Part shown: one piece after another, positions 8,124 through 16,901 of the stretch
Layout of the letters: each line of letters opens with the position of its first letter
Numbering within the stretch: the stretch's first letter is position 1
Source of the DNA: Nonomuraea sp. PA05
GTDB lineage: Bacteria; Actinomycetota; Actinomycetes; Streptosporangiales; Streptosporangiaceae
Length of the DNA: 64,000 nt
Assembly: GCF_008086045.1 (NCBI RefSeq)
Contig: NZ_VSEY01000036.1
Location: forward strand, 62,001-126,000
Direction of reading: 5' to 3'
Notes under the pieces: generated by a model
The model's database searches: none
What the model saw: the letters and a program-made list of their open reading frames with translations, nothing else
What the model was told of the DNA's origin: nothing
Position numbers and translations under genes: made by a program

Positions 8124-8788
8124 CCCTCCTCACCCCTGACGGCGCCCTGATGCGGGCCTGGTCCCGCTGGTGGCTGTGGGCCTGGACGAGCGCCTGCTGG
8201 CTGCTGCTGAGCCTGCCCGTGATCACCGCGCCCGCGGCCACCCTGTGGCTGGTCGCCCAGCAACGCCGCCGGTCCGCAGGCGAGGCCCCGCTCGGCGCGG
8301 CGGAGACCGTGCGGTTCCTGGGCCGCCACCTGCTGCCCGCGCTGCGCCTGGCCTGCTGCCACGCGGGCATCGCCGCCCTGGTGCTGATCGGCCTGCTCGG
8401 GCCGTCGCCCGGCGGCCCCTACGGCTGGCTGGTGCTGGTCACCAGCGTGGTGGCGGGCGCGACCTGGCTGCTCGTCGCCCCGTGGTCGGTGCCGGCGTTC
8501 GCGCGGACCGGCCGCGCGTTCGCGGCGCTGCGGGCGGCGTACGTGCTGGCGCTGTCGCGGATCGAGTCGGCGCTGCTCGCGACGGCGGCCGTGATCGCCG
8601 CCGCGGGCGCGCCCTTCGTCGCGATCCGCGTGCCGTACCTCGGCCCGCTGCTGGTGGTCGCCCTTCCGGCGGCCACCGCCAGCCTCGTGATCACCCTGTA
8701 CGACCGGGCCGCCGCGGTGCGGACCCCCTCTTCGCCGGCCGGGCCACGCCCGGCCCCGCTCCTCACGCCCGAGAGAGGCCCCCGATGA
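8120..8788 (+). CDS. DUF624 (YesL)-like membrane protein
   Basis: The 222-residue protein has about five hydrophobic helices, starting RAWSRWWLWAWTSACWLLLS and continuing LPVITAPAATLWLV. These match the YesL/DUF624 pattern of small membrane proteins encoded inside sugar ABC operons. Its role is unknown; assistance or regulation of the transporter is the usual guess. It overlaps both neighbours by ATGA, so its production is tied to the transporter. Confidence 0.7.
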   Translation: MTLLTPDGALMRAWSRWWLWAWTSACWLLLSLPVITAPAATLWLVAQQRRRSAGEAPLGAAETVRFLGRHLLPALRLACCHAGIAALVLIGLLGPSPGGPYGWLVLVTSVVAGATWLLVAPWSVPAFARTGRAFAALRAAYVLALSRIESALLATAAVIAAAGAPFVAIRVPYLGPLLVVALPAATASLVITLYDRAAAVRTPSSPAGPRPAPLLTPERGPR

Positions 8789-10146
8789 ACCACACCACCC
8801 TGACCCGCCGCGGCTTCCTCGGCACGCTCGCCGCCGGGGCCGCCGCCACCCTCACCGGCTGCGGCGGCTCCACGACCGGCTCCACCGATCCGGGCGAGCT
8901 GACCACCATCGTGGTCTGGGACCGGGCCGGCGCGCACGCCAAGGCCAGGCAGGAGTTCTTCCGCACCTGGAACGCCCAGCAGGGCAAGGCGCTCGGCATC
9001 GAGGTGCGCTACGAGCCGCAGGCGACCGACAAGTACGAGGAGATCGTCCGCCTCGGCTTCCAGACCAAGCGGGCGCCCGACGTCTTCCACAGCCCGTCGG
9101 CGCAGCTCGGGGCGTTCGTCGCGGCCGGCTGGGTCCGTCCCCTGCGGGAGCTGGTCGGCAAGGCCGTGCTGGACGCCGCGGCGCCGTACCACCGCAAGAA
9201 CAGCGAGCTGGTCTGGGGCGGCCAGCCGTACGCCATCCCGACCACGTCCTTCACCAACCGCATGATCATCAACGTGGAGCTGTTCGAGAAGGCCGGGCTG
9301 GACCCCGGCGCGCCGCCCGCCACCTTCGGCGAGGTCCGCAAGGCCGCCGCGGCCATCACCAAGGCGGGCGGCGGCGACGCGTTCGGCATGATCGTCCCGA
9401 TCAAGGCGACCGGGTTCCGGCAGTGGAGCGTGGACGTCCCGGTGATGGCGGGCGACGCGGCGCTCGCGCAGTTCGGGCTGTTCGACGCGGCCACGCAGAA
9501 GTACGAGCCGGCCAAGTACGAGCCGGTGCTGGAGCTCTACCGGGCCTTGATCACCGACAAGACCGCCTACCCGGGCGCCGCGACCCTGGCAGCCGACGTC
9601 GCCATCAACGCCTTCGGCAAGGGCGAGGCCGGGATGTACATCACCAGCAGCGCGATCGTCTCCTCACTGGCCGACCTGGGCAGCACCGTCAAGGCCGGCG
9701 CGGCGCCGCTGCCGGTGCCGGACGGGCAGCGGCTGGTGCGCTCGCCCATGAACGCCGGCTACCCGTACGCGATCTCGTCCACCTCCCAGAACCCGGAGAA
9801 GGCGGCCAAGGTGCTGGAGGTCATGGCCGGCAACGGGGTGCAGGAGGCGCTGGCGGCCAAGGCCGCGCCGCCGCTGAACGCCGCCGTGTGGGACTCGGCC
9901 GCGATCAAGGACAACGCGTTGCTGCAGCAGTTCAAGCCGGGTGAGCTGGATCAGCAGTGGCCGAAGACGCCCGGCGGGCTGCTGCAGGTGGAGGGGGAGA
10001 GCGTCGATCAGACGATCGAGAAGCTGCTGCTCGACCCGTCGGCGGCGATCGGGCCCGCGCTCACCGGGATGGCCGGGCGGCTGCAGGCGGCCTACGACGC
10101 CGCGGTAAAGGCGGGGGAGCTCGACCCGCGGGAGTTCCAGGCGTGA
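8785..10146 (+). CDS. Tat-exported lipoprotein sugar-binding protein
   Basis: The 453-residue extracellular solute-binding protein (family 1) begins MNHTTLTRRGFLGTLAAG, a twin-arginine signal, followed by the lipobox LTGC (Cys about 28). The mature part starts with a TTIVVWDR beta-strand and contains the usual two-lobe pattern (KGEAGMYITSSA). It captures the substrate for the two permeases. The following sulfatase gene starts at GTG overlapping its stop (GTGA, 10143-10146). Confidence 0.9.
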   Translation: MNHTTLTRRGFLGTLAAGAAATLTGCGGSTTGSTDPGELTTIVVWDRAGAHAKARQEFFRTWNAQQGKALGIEVRYEPQATDKYEEIVRLGFQTKRAPDVFHSPSAQLGAFVAAGWVRPLRELVGKAVLDAAAPYHRKNSELVWGGQPYAIPTTSFTNRMIINVELFEKAGLDPGAPPATFGEVRKAAAAITKAGGGDAFGMIVPIKATGFRQWSVDVPVMAGDAALAQFGLFDAATQKYEPAKYEPVLELYRALITDKTAYPGAATLAADVAINAFGKGEAGMYITSSAIVSSLADLGSTVKAGAAPLPVPDGQRLVRSPMNAGYPYAISSTSQNPEKAAKVLEVMAGNGVQEALAAKAAPPLNAAVWDSAAIKDNALLQQFKPGELDQQWPKTPGGLLQVEGESVDQTIEKLLLDPSAAIGPALTGMAGRLQAAYDAAVKAGELDPREFQA

Positions 10147-11570
10147 CGACGGCTCCGAACGTCGTCATGGTGCTGGCCGACCAGTGGCGAGGGCAGGACC
10201 AGGGCTGGCTCGGCGGCGCAGACCTCCCGGCGTTCCGGACCTGCGCCTCACCAGGCGCCCGTACGTCCCAGGTCCGCACCCCGAACCTGGACCGCTTGGC
10301 GGCCGGTGGCGCGGCCGTCGCGGGTGGGCTGGCCAGCTCACCCGTGTGCGGCCCCAGCCGCGCCGGCCTGCTCACCGGCAGCCTGCCGCACCAGCACGGC
10401 GTCGTCGCCAACGACCTGCCGCTGTCCCCGGAGCCGGCCACGCTCGCCACCGCCCTGTCCGCCGCCGGATACCGGACGGGCTGGATCGGCAAGTGGCACC
10501 TGGCCGGCCTGCCCCGCGACAAGTGGGTGCCCCCGGCCGCGCGGCCGGGCATCGGCTACTACGCCGGCGTCGACTGCTCCCACCAGCACGTGGACGGCCA
10601 CTACTACACCGGGCCAGGCGACCGGGTCGCGTTCACCGGCTACGAACCGCAGACCCAGACCGGCCTGGCACTGGACTTCCTCGCCGGAGCGGAGCGTGAC
10701 GGCGGCCCCTTCTTCCTCACGATCTCCTACAACCCGCCCCACGACCCGTACGACTCGGTGCCCGCCCACCTGCGCACCGGCTACCCGGCCGACCGGATGA
10801 CGGTGCCGCCCAACACCCCGGACACCCCCGCCCAGCGTGAGCTCCAGCGGCTCTACTGGAGCGCGATCACCGCCGTGGACACCGAGCTCGGTCGGGTCGT
10901 GGCCGGGCTGGACCGGCTCGGGCTGCGCGGGGACACGATCGTCGTCGTCACCTCCGACCACGGCGACCTGCTCGGCGCCCACGGCCTGCGGGCCAAGCAG
11001 AGCCCGTACGCGGAGGCCGTCCGGGTGCCGATGGTGATCAACGGGCCGGGCGTGCCCGCGTACCGGCCGGACGGGCTGCTCGGCCTCACCGACCTCGCCC
11101 CGACCCTGCTCGGGCTGCTCGGCCTGCCGCCGATCGGCGCGTACGGCCGCGACCTGAGCGACCGGCTCCGGTCCCGAGGGCCGCTGCGCGAGGAGCTGCT
11201 GATCGGCAACTGGGTCAGCTTCGACAACGGCTACGACCAGGGCATCGGCGAGTGGCGGGGGTTCGTCACCGGCGAGCTGACCTACGCGCGCAAGGCCGGC
11301 GGGCGGCCGTGGCTGCTGTTCGACGACCAGGCCGACCCGTGGCAGCTCCGGAACCTGGCCGCCGATCCGGCGTCGGCCGGCCGGGTCGCCGAGGCCGACG
11401 CCCGCCTGACCGAGCTGCTGGCCGAGGCAGGGGACGCGGTCCTGCCCGCCGAACGGCTGCTGGCCGAGCTGAACCTGATCGACGACTGGAACGCCAGGGA
11501 GTCCGCCCTGCGGGGCGACCGGGCCAGGCCGCTGCCGGCGCCCGGCCGCCGACCGCCCTTCGAGGAGTGA
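10143..11570 (+). CDS. Sulfatase (formylglycine type, CxPSR)
   Basis: The 475-residue type I sulfatase has metal-binding VVMVLADQWRG at the start and SPVCGPSRAGLLTG (about 63-76), whose Cys becomes formylglycine. It also has GKWHLAG and VVVTSDHGDLLGAH, carrying the remaining metal and substrate residues. No signal peptide is evident, so it probably acts in the cytoplasm on an imported sulfated sugar. It is translationally coupled to the binding-protein gene. The maturase (FGE) is not in the window. Confidence 0.9.
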   Translation: MTTAPNVVMVLADQWRGQDQGWLGGADLPAFRTCASPGARTSQVRTPNLDRLAAGGAAVAGGLASSPVCGPSRAGLLTGSLPHQHGVVANDLPLSPEPATLATALSAAGYRTGWIGKWHLAGLPRDKWVPPAARPGIGYYAGVDCSHQHVDGHYYTGPGDRVAFTGYEPQTQTGLALDFLAGAERDGGPFFLTISYNPPHDPYDSVPAHLRTGYPADRMTVPPNTPDTPAQRELQRLYWSAITAVDTELGRVVAGLDRLGLRGDTIVVVTSDHGDLLGAHGLRAKQSPYAEAVRVPMVINGPGVPAYRPDGLLGLTDLAPTLLGLLGLPPIGAYGRDLSDRLRSRGPLREELLIGNWVSFDNGYDQGIGEWRGFVTGELTYARKAGGRPWLLFDDQADPWQLRNLAADPASAGRVAEADARLTELLAEAGDAVLPAERLLAELNLIDDWNARESALRGDRARPLPAPGRRPPFEE

Positions 11571-11578
11571 ACCCGTAC

Positions 11579-13051
11579 ATGCCCACCCGCCCCAACGTGC
11601 TGTTCGTGATGACCGACCAGCAGCGCTTCGACACGATCGCGGCGCTCGGCAACCCCCACGTCGCCACCCCCAGCCTCGACCGGCTGGCCGCCCGGGGGAC
11701 CGTCTTCGACAACGCGTACTCCACCAGCCCGGTGTGCGTGCCGGCCCGCTACACCCTGCGCAGCGGCTGCGAGGCGACGATGACCGACGTCTACGACAAC
11801 ACGGTGCCCGGCGGCGGGCACGCCGCGATCAGAGAACGGTGCGGCCCGTACCTGGCCGAGGCGATGGGCCTGCGCGGGTACCGCACGTGGGGCGTCGGCA
11901 AGTTCCACACGACGCCGTGGGACGCGCCCGTCGGCTACGACGTCCAGCGGCACAGCGAGGAGTTCTACGACACCCCCGAGCAGCGGGCCGGTGACGCGTA
12001 CGCGGCGTGGATCGCCGCCGAGCACCCCGCCTACGACTGGATCGAGGCACTGATGGGGGAGCGGACCGACATGTACTACATGCCGCAGCTCAGCCCCCTG
12101 CCCGCGGAGTGCACCGTCGAGTCCTGGGCCACCAGGGAGGCGATCGCGCTCATGGACGCCGACGACGGCCGCCCCTGGTTCGGCCTCGTCTCCTACATCG
12201 GCCCGCATCCGCCGTTCGCGCCGCCGCTGCCGTACAACCGCATGTACGACCCGGACCGCATGCCGGACCCGGTGTGCGGCGACCGCGACGTCGACCACCT
12301 CGACCAGCACATCCCCTGGATGAACCACCTCGTCTACGCCGAGGACGTCGACCCGCACCGTGCCCGCGCGCTCAAGGCCCGCTACTACGGCGAGATCAGC
12401 TACATCGACGGCTGCGTCGGCGACCTGCTGGACGCCGTCGAACGCAGGCCCGACGCGGACGACACCGTCATCTGCTTCTTCTCCGACCACGGCGACCTGC
12501 TCGGCGACCATCACGGCTGGCAGAAGGAGAGCTTCTTCGAGGCGTCGGCGCGGGTGCCGTTCCTGATCTCCTGGCCGGGCCGCGTCGCCGCCGGCGAGCG
12601 CCGCTCCGAGCTGGTCTGCCTGACCGACCTGTTCGGCCTGGCCACCTCCGCCGCCGGGCGGCCCGAGCTGCGGCAGGGCGGCGACCTGCTCGGCCTGCTC
12701 ACCTGCGCGGCGCGGCCCCGCGAGACCCTGTTCGGCTTCCACGGGCGGCCGGGGACCCGCCGGTTCAAGGCGATGGTGCGGCAGGGGGACCTGAAGCTGA
12801 TCTGGATGGCCAACGGCGGGCACCGGCTGCTGTTCGACGTGGCGGCCGACCCGCACGAGCTGGAGCCGCTCCAGGACAGGGAGCGGGCCGACGAGCTGAC
12901 GGCGCTGCTGGCCGGGCGGCTGCTGGCCGATGGTGTGGTGGACGCCTTCGAGGGGGGCGAGCTGCGTACCTTCCCGTACGAGGAGTGGCCGCTGACCCGT
13001 ATCCACCAGTTCGACCGGTCGCGCGGAGTGACGGGCTTCGGCGGCTCTTGA
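11579..13051 (+). CDS. Second sulfatase (formylglycine type, CxPAR)
   Basis: The 490-residue sulfatase begins PTRPNVLFVMTDQQRFD and carries SPVCVPARYTLRSG (Cys about 57) as the modification site. Ala replaces the usual Ser, which the general CxPxR rule tolerates. GKFHT and FFSDHGDLLGDH supply active-site residues. It lies 8 bp after the first sulfatase. Two distinct sulfatases in one operon suggest a substrate sulfated at two positions, desulfated in sequence. No signal peptide is seen. Confidence 0.9.
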   Translation: MPTRPNVLFVMTDQQRFDTIAALGNPHVATPSLDRLAARGTVFDNAYSTSPVCVPARYTLRSGCEATMTDVYDNTVPGGGHAAIRERCGPYLAEAMGLRGYRTWGVGKFHTTPWDAPVGYDVQRHSEEFYDTPEQRAGDAYAAWIAAEHPAYDWIEALMGERTDMYYMPQLSPLPAECTVESWATREAIALMDADDGRPWFGLVSYIGPHPPFAPPLPYNRMYDPDRMPDPVCGDRDVDHLDQHIPWMNHLVYAEDVDPHRARALKARYYGEISYIDGCVGDLLDAVERRPDADDTVICFFSDHGDLLGDHHGWQKESFFEASARVPFLISWPGRVAAGERRSELVCLTDLFGLATSAAGRPELRQGGDLLGLLTCAARPRETLFGFHGRPGTRRFKAMVRQGDLKLIWMANGGHRLLFDVAADPHELEPLQDRERADELTALLAGRLLADGVVDAFEGGELRTFPYEEWPLTRIHQFDRSRGVTGFGGS

Positions 13052-13118
13052 CCGCCGCCTGATCACTCCGTACGTTCCGAGCGAGCGCGGTTGACGACGG
13101 CATCGCCCGGAGGTGGCA

Positions 13119-14330
13119 ATGACAGACCAGCCCGGCACCAATCCAACCTGGCCCGATCTCCCCCCGGGCCCGTACGGAACCCTCTCGCCGGACATCCCGC
13201 GCCGCCACGCGGAGGCCCCCATGGAGGACGCCACGCTGCCCAGCGGCGACCGCGTCCCCATGATCGTCCGCTACGCGGACGTCCGTGCGCTGCTCATGTC
13301 GCCCGCCGCGAGCCGCAACCTGCGCGAGCCCGGCCTGCCGCGCATGGCGCGCGGCCCGTTCCTGGACGACGACCCGGCGGCCCTGGTGAACCAGGACCCG
13401 CCCGAGCACACCCGCTACCGCCGCATCACGCACGCCACGTTCACCCCGAGGAACATCGAACGCTGGCGTGCGCGCACGGCCGCGATCGCGGGCGAGCTGA
13501 TCGACGCGGCCGGGCAGGAGTTCGACCTGGTGGCCGACTACGCGCTGCCGCTGCCCGCCCGGGTGATCTGCGAGGTGCTGGGCGTGCCGATCGACCGCTA
13601 CGAGCAGTTCCTCGGGTGGACGGAGCTGTTCCTGGCCACGAACGAGGCGAGGGAGGAGGCCAGGGCCGAGGGGATGGCCGCGTTCATCGCCTACACCGGG
13701 GAGCTGATCGAGCAGCACCGGGCGGAGCCGGGCGACGACCTGATCGACCTGCTCATCGCGGCCCGCGACGGCGGCGACGGGCTCAGCGAGGACGAGCTGG
13801 TCAACATGGTGTTCACGCTGATCCTGGCCGGACACGAGACCACCGCCTCCATGATCGCCCGGGGCACGTTCAGGCTGCTGTGCCACCCCGCCCAGTACGC
13901 CGAGCTCGCCGCCCGTCCCGGCCTGCTGGAGCCCGCCGTGGAGGAGATCCTGCGGCACGAGGCCCCCGGCAGCAACGGCATGCTGCGGCGGCTCACCGCC
14001 GACGTCGAGATCTCCGCCGGTGAGCTGCCCGCGGGGAGCGTCGTCCTGCCCAACCTGTACGCCGCCGACCACGACCCGCACGTGTTCGAGGATCCGCTGC
14101 GGTTCGACGTCCACCGCTTCGCCGGGGCCTCGCCCACGCCGCACCTGGCGTTCGGCCACGGCCCGCACTACTGCCTGGGCGCGAACCTGGCCCGCATGGA
14201 GTTGCAGGAGGCGTTCCGCGCCCTGGTGACCCGCCTGCCCGGGCTGTCCGCGCAGGAGGACCTGGCGGCCGTGCGGTGGGCCGAAGGCTTCGTCCACCGG
14301 CCGGTCCGGCTCCTGGTGAAGGCGGGCTGA
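13119..14330 (+). CDS. Cytochrome P450
   Basis: The 403-residue bacterial class I P450 has an I-helix LAGHETTASM (acid-alcohol pair intact), an ExxR in VEEILRHE, and a heme-ligand loop AFGHGPHYCLGANLAR near 350. GGAGGT ends 4 bp before the ATG at 13119, which decides the start over the GTG at 13113. It lies 67 bp after the sulfatases and is convergent with the RraA gene, 4 bp away. No ferredoxin is adjacent. Substrate unknown. Confidence 0.9.
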   Translation: MTDQPGTNPTWPDLPPGPYGTLSPDIPRRHAEAPMEDATLPSGDRVPMIVRYADVRALLMSPAASRNLREPGLPRMARGPFLDDDPAALVNQDPPEHTRYRRITHATFTPRNIERWRARTAAIAGELIDAAGQEFDLVADYALPLPARVICEVLGVPIDRYEQFLGWTELFLATNEAREEARAEGMAAFIAYTGELIEQHRAEPGDDLIDLLIAARDGGDGLSEDELVNMVFTLILAGHETTASMIARGTFRLLCHPAQYAELAARPGLLEPAVEEILRHEAPGSNGMLRRLTADVEISAGELPAGSVVLPNLYAADHDPHVFEDPLRFDVHRFAGASPTPHLAFGHGPHYCLGANLARMELQEAFRALVTRLPGLSAQEDLAAVRWAEGFVHRPVRLLVKAG

Positions 14331-14334
14331 CCGG

Positions 14335-14805
14335 TCAGGGCCTGGTCACGAGGATGCCGTCGTCGTCGGAGAACAGCTCGGCGCCCGGGTGGAAGACGAT
14401 GCCGCCGAAGCTGACCGGGATGTCGCGTTCGCCGGTGCCCTGCTTGCCGCTCTTGCGGGGGTTGGAGCCGAGGGCCTTGACGCCCAGGTCCAGCTCGCGC
14501 AGGGCGGCGACGTCGCGGACGGCGCCGTTGATGACCACGCCCGCCCAGCCGTTCGAGACGGCCAGGCCGGCGATGAGGTCGCCCATGAGCGCGGTGTGCA
14601 GCGAGCCGCCGCCGTCCACGACCAGCACCCGGCCCTGACCCGGCTCGGACAGCACCCGCTTGAGCAGCGCGTTGTCCTCGTGGCAGCGGACGGTCACGAT
14701 CGGGCCGGAGAAGGCGCGGCGGCCGCCGTACTGGCGCAGTTGCAGGTCGCAGGAGTCGAGCTGGTCGCCGCGCTCGTCGAACAGGTCGGCGGTCACGATG
14801 GTCAT
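14335..14805 (-). CDS. RraA-like protein / HMG-type aldolase
   Basis: The 156-residue protein has the RraA fold and the GDLIAG...GAVRDVAAL metal/active-site block (Arg-Asp pair about 100). Members either inhibit RNase E or act as 4-hydroxy-4-methyl-2-oxoglutarate/oxaloacetate aldolases. It is the last gene of a GntR-MFS-RraA unit that diverges from an acid-catabolism operon. In that context an aldolase role is plausible but not proven; its length matches E. coli RraA. The ATG at 14805 has AAGGGA upstream. Confidence 0.75.
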   Translation of the reverse strand: MTIVTADLFDERGDQLDSCDLQLRQYGGRRAFSGPIVTVRCHEDNALLKRVLSEPGQGRVLVVDGGGSLHTALMGDLIAGLAVSNGWAGVVINGAVRDVAALRELDLGVKALGSNPRKSGKQGTGERDIPVSFGGIVFHPGAELFSDDDGILVTRP

Positions 14806-14819
14806 GCGGGGTTCCCTTC

Positions 14820-15974
14820 TCACGGATCCACGGGCAGCCGCCGGGCGGCGACGCCCGCCCAGCCGAGGCTGAGCGCGGTCACGAACAGGACGCCGCCGGC
14901 GCCGAGGCCGGCGGCCATGAGGCCGGCCGCGCCCGGGATGACGAGCTGGCCGGTGCGGTTGCCGACCAGGCGCAGCGACATGGCCCGGCCGCGCATGCCC
15001 GTGGGTGCCGACTCTGCCAGCCACGACATCGTCAGCGGCTGCCCCACGCCGAGGCCGAAGCCCACGACGACGAGCAGCGCGGCCAGCAGCCACACGGGCA
15101 TCGGCACCGGGGTGAGCAGCATGGCGACGGCCGCGCCGAGCGTGCTGACGACCAGCAGCCTGCGCCGGCCCACCGCGCGGGCCAGGCGGCCGAGGAAGAA
15201 CCGCGACGTCATGGACGCCAGCCCGCGCAGCGTGAGCAGCAGCCCGACGGCGCCCGCGCTCAGGCCCAGCTCGGTGCCGAGGGCGGGCAGGTAGGCCAGG
15301 GTGATGTCCACGGCGGCCAGCACCACGCAGCTCGTCAGCAGCGCGTGCGCGAGGCCGGGCAGGCGCAGCAGCGCCCGCAGGTCGCCGCCCTCCGCCTCGG
15401 CGCGGCCGGACCGGTGGCTGGGCAGCAGGGCCGACAGGACGAGCAGCAGCACGGCCAGGCCGCACGACGCGGCGAAGATGCGGCCGGTGTCGGGGATGGC
15501 GCCCGCGCCGCCGAACGCGGCGATCAGCAGCGGGCCCGCGGCCTGGCCGAGGGAGGCGGCGAAGGTGTAGTGGCCGAAGGCGGTGTCGTGCCGGCCGCGC
15601 TCGGTGGTGTTGGCGACCAGCGCCTGCTGGGCGATGACGCTGCCCAGATGGCCGGTGCCGAGCAGGATCCCGGCCGCGATCAGCCCGGCGACGGTGTGGC
15701 CGAGCGTGGTGAAGGCGAGGGCGGCGGCGGCCAGCAGCAGCGCACCGGCGACGGCGATGCGGCGCTCGCCGTAGCGGTCGGCGGCGTGCCCGGCGGGCAG
15801 CGCCAGCAGCAGCGGCGCGAGCGCGAAACTGGCGCCGAGCACCCCGAGCAGGGCGGGCGGCACACCGAGCTCGATCGCCCGGTAGGACATGGTGGGACGC
15901 AGGACGAACGTGATGACCTGGGCGCCGGCGGAGTGGGCCAGCAGGACGGCGTGCCGATGCCACACGTCAGACAT
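14820..15974 (-). CDS. MFS transporter
   Basis: The 384-residue permease has about 12 hydrophobic spans and the MFS loop GHAADRYGERRIAVAG after helix 2. Its start overlaps the end of the GntR gene by 8 bp, and its end is 14 bp from RraA, so the three genes form one leftward transcript. It could import or export the acid handled by the divergent operon, giving that locus two transport routes. Confidence 0.85.
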   Translation of the reverse strand: MSDVWHRHAVLLAHSAGAQVITFVLRPTMSYRAIELGVPPALLGVLGASFALAPLLLALPAGHAADRYGERRIAVAGALLLAAAALAFTTLGHTVAGLIAAGILLGTGHLGSVIAQQALVANTTERGRHDTAFGHYTFAASLGQAAGPLLIAAFGGAGAIPDTGRIFAASCGLAVLLLVLSALLPSHRSGRAEAEGGDLRALLRLPGLAHALLTSCVVLAAVDITLAYLPALGTELGLSAGAVGLLLTLRGLASMTSRFFLGRLARAVGRRRLLVVSTLGAAVAMLLTPVPMPVWLLAALLVVVGFGLGVGQPLTMSWLAESAPTGMRGRAMSLRLVGNRTGQLVIPGAAGLMAAGLGAGGVLFVTALSLGWAGVAARRLPVDP

Positions 15975-16656
15975 CGGCCTCGGGCTGGTGCTTGCGCAGC
16001 CGCCAGGCGGCCTGGGCGCCGAGGCTGGTGTCGATGTGCTCGCGCATGACGGCGGCGGCCGACTCGGCGTCGCCCGCGATCACGTACTCCAGCAGGGCCA
16101 CGTGCTCGGCGGCCTTGCGGTCGCGGGCCGCCTGCCCGCGCTCGACCTCCAGGGCGAGACGGCGGTAGCGATCCGCCTTGTCCCACAGGCCGTCGAGGGT
16201 CTGGACGAGCAGGTCGTTGTGCGAGGCGTGGTAGAGGGCCGCGTGGAACTTGCGGTGGGCGACGAGCTCCTCGTACGCCGGGTTGCCGGGCAGCGGTTCG
16301 AGCCCGTCGAGCGCGGCGCGCATGGCGGCGATGTCGGACTTGGTGCGGCGTTCGGCGGCCAGCGCGACGGCGAGCGGGTCGAGGCTGCGGCGCAGCTCCA
16401 GCAGGTCGCGGGCCTCCTCCGCGGCCAGCGGCGCGACCCGGGCGTCGCGGTGCGCGTCCAGCTCGACCAGCCCCTCGCTCTTGAGCCTGCGCAGCGCCTC
16501 GCGCAGGGGAGTGGTGCTGATGCCGATGTCGCGTGCGAGCTGTGCCTGCGCGATGACCGAGCCGGGAAGCAGCGTCCCGGACAGGATCAGCTCCTTGACA
16601 CGCAGGTAGGCGAAGTCCGCCTTGGTGGTGTAGAGCTCGGCCGCTGATTCGCTCAT
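15967..16656 (-). CDS. GntR/FCD-family transcriptional regulator
   Basis: The 229-residue protein has an N-terminal winged helix (AYLRVKELILSGTLLPGSVI, then LARDIGISTTPLREALRRL) and an all-helical FCD ligand domain (RRSLDPLAVALAAE; HRKFHAALYHASHN). FCD proteins sense organic acids. It heads the leftward MFS-RraA operon and faces the rightward ABC/catabolic operon across a 245-bp control region with a GntR-type palindrome. It therefore probably represses both arms. Confidence 0.9.
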   Translation of the reverse strand: MSESAAELYTTKADFAYLRVKELILSGTLLPGSVIAQAQLARDIGISTTPLREALRRLKSEGLVELDAHRDARVAPLAAEEARDLLELRRSLDPLAVALAAERRTKSDIAAMRAALDGLEPLPGNPAYEELVAHRKFHAALYHASHNDLLVQTLDGLWDKADRYRRLALEVERGQAARDRKAAEHVALLEYVIAGDAESAAAVMREHIDTSLGAQAAWRLRKHQPEADV

Positions 16657-16683
16657 CGCTGTCCCGTCTCGTCGCCCGATGAC

Positions 16684-16836
16684 CGTTATAACCTACACCC
16701 CTCTCCGGACTTGTCGACAAGTGTCGGATCTGAGCAGATCGCCGGGAAGTGCGGGCAGCTAGCGGATATAAGGCATTAAGCATGGCTTATCGCGTTACAT
16801 TCAGGAAACAGGGGGTTGACGTCATAGGTTATAACG
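16684..16836. promoter_or_regulatory. Divergent control region with GntR-type palindrome and mirrored 12-bp elements
   Basis: ACTTGTCGACAAGT (16709-16722) is a perfect 14-bp palindrome matching the GntR core TNGTNNNACNA. In addition CGTTATAACCTA (16684-16695) recurs in perfect inverted form as TAGGTTATAACG (16825-16836), one copy in front of each divergent transcript. TTGACG at 16816-16821 could be a -35 box for the rightward operon. Sequence symmetry is observed; binding by the adjacent GntR protein is inferred. Confidence 0.6.
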
Positions 16837-16901
16837 AAGCAGAGTGTGCGGCATCGCAGGCGGCGGCTGGTCAGAGCCTCGCCTGGTCTAGGAGGAAGCA
16901 C

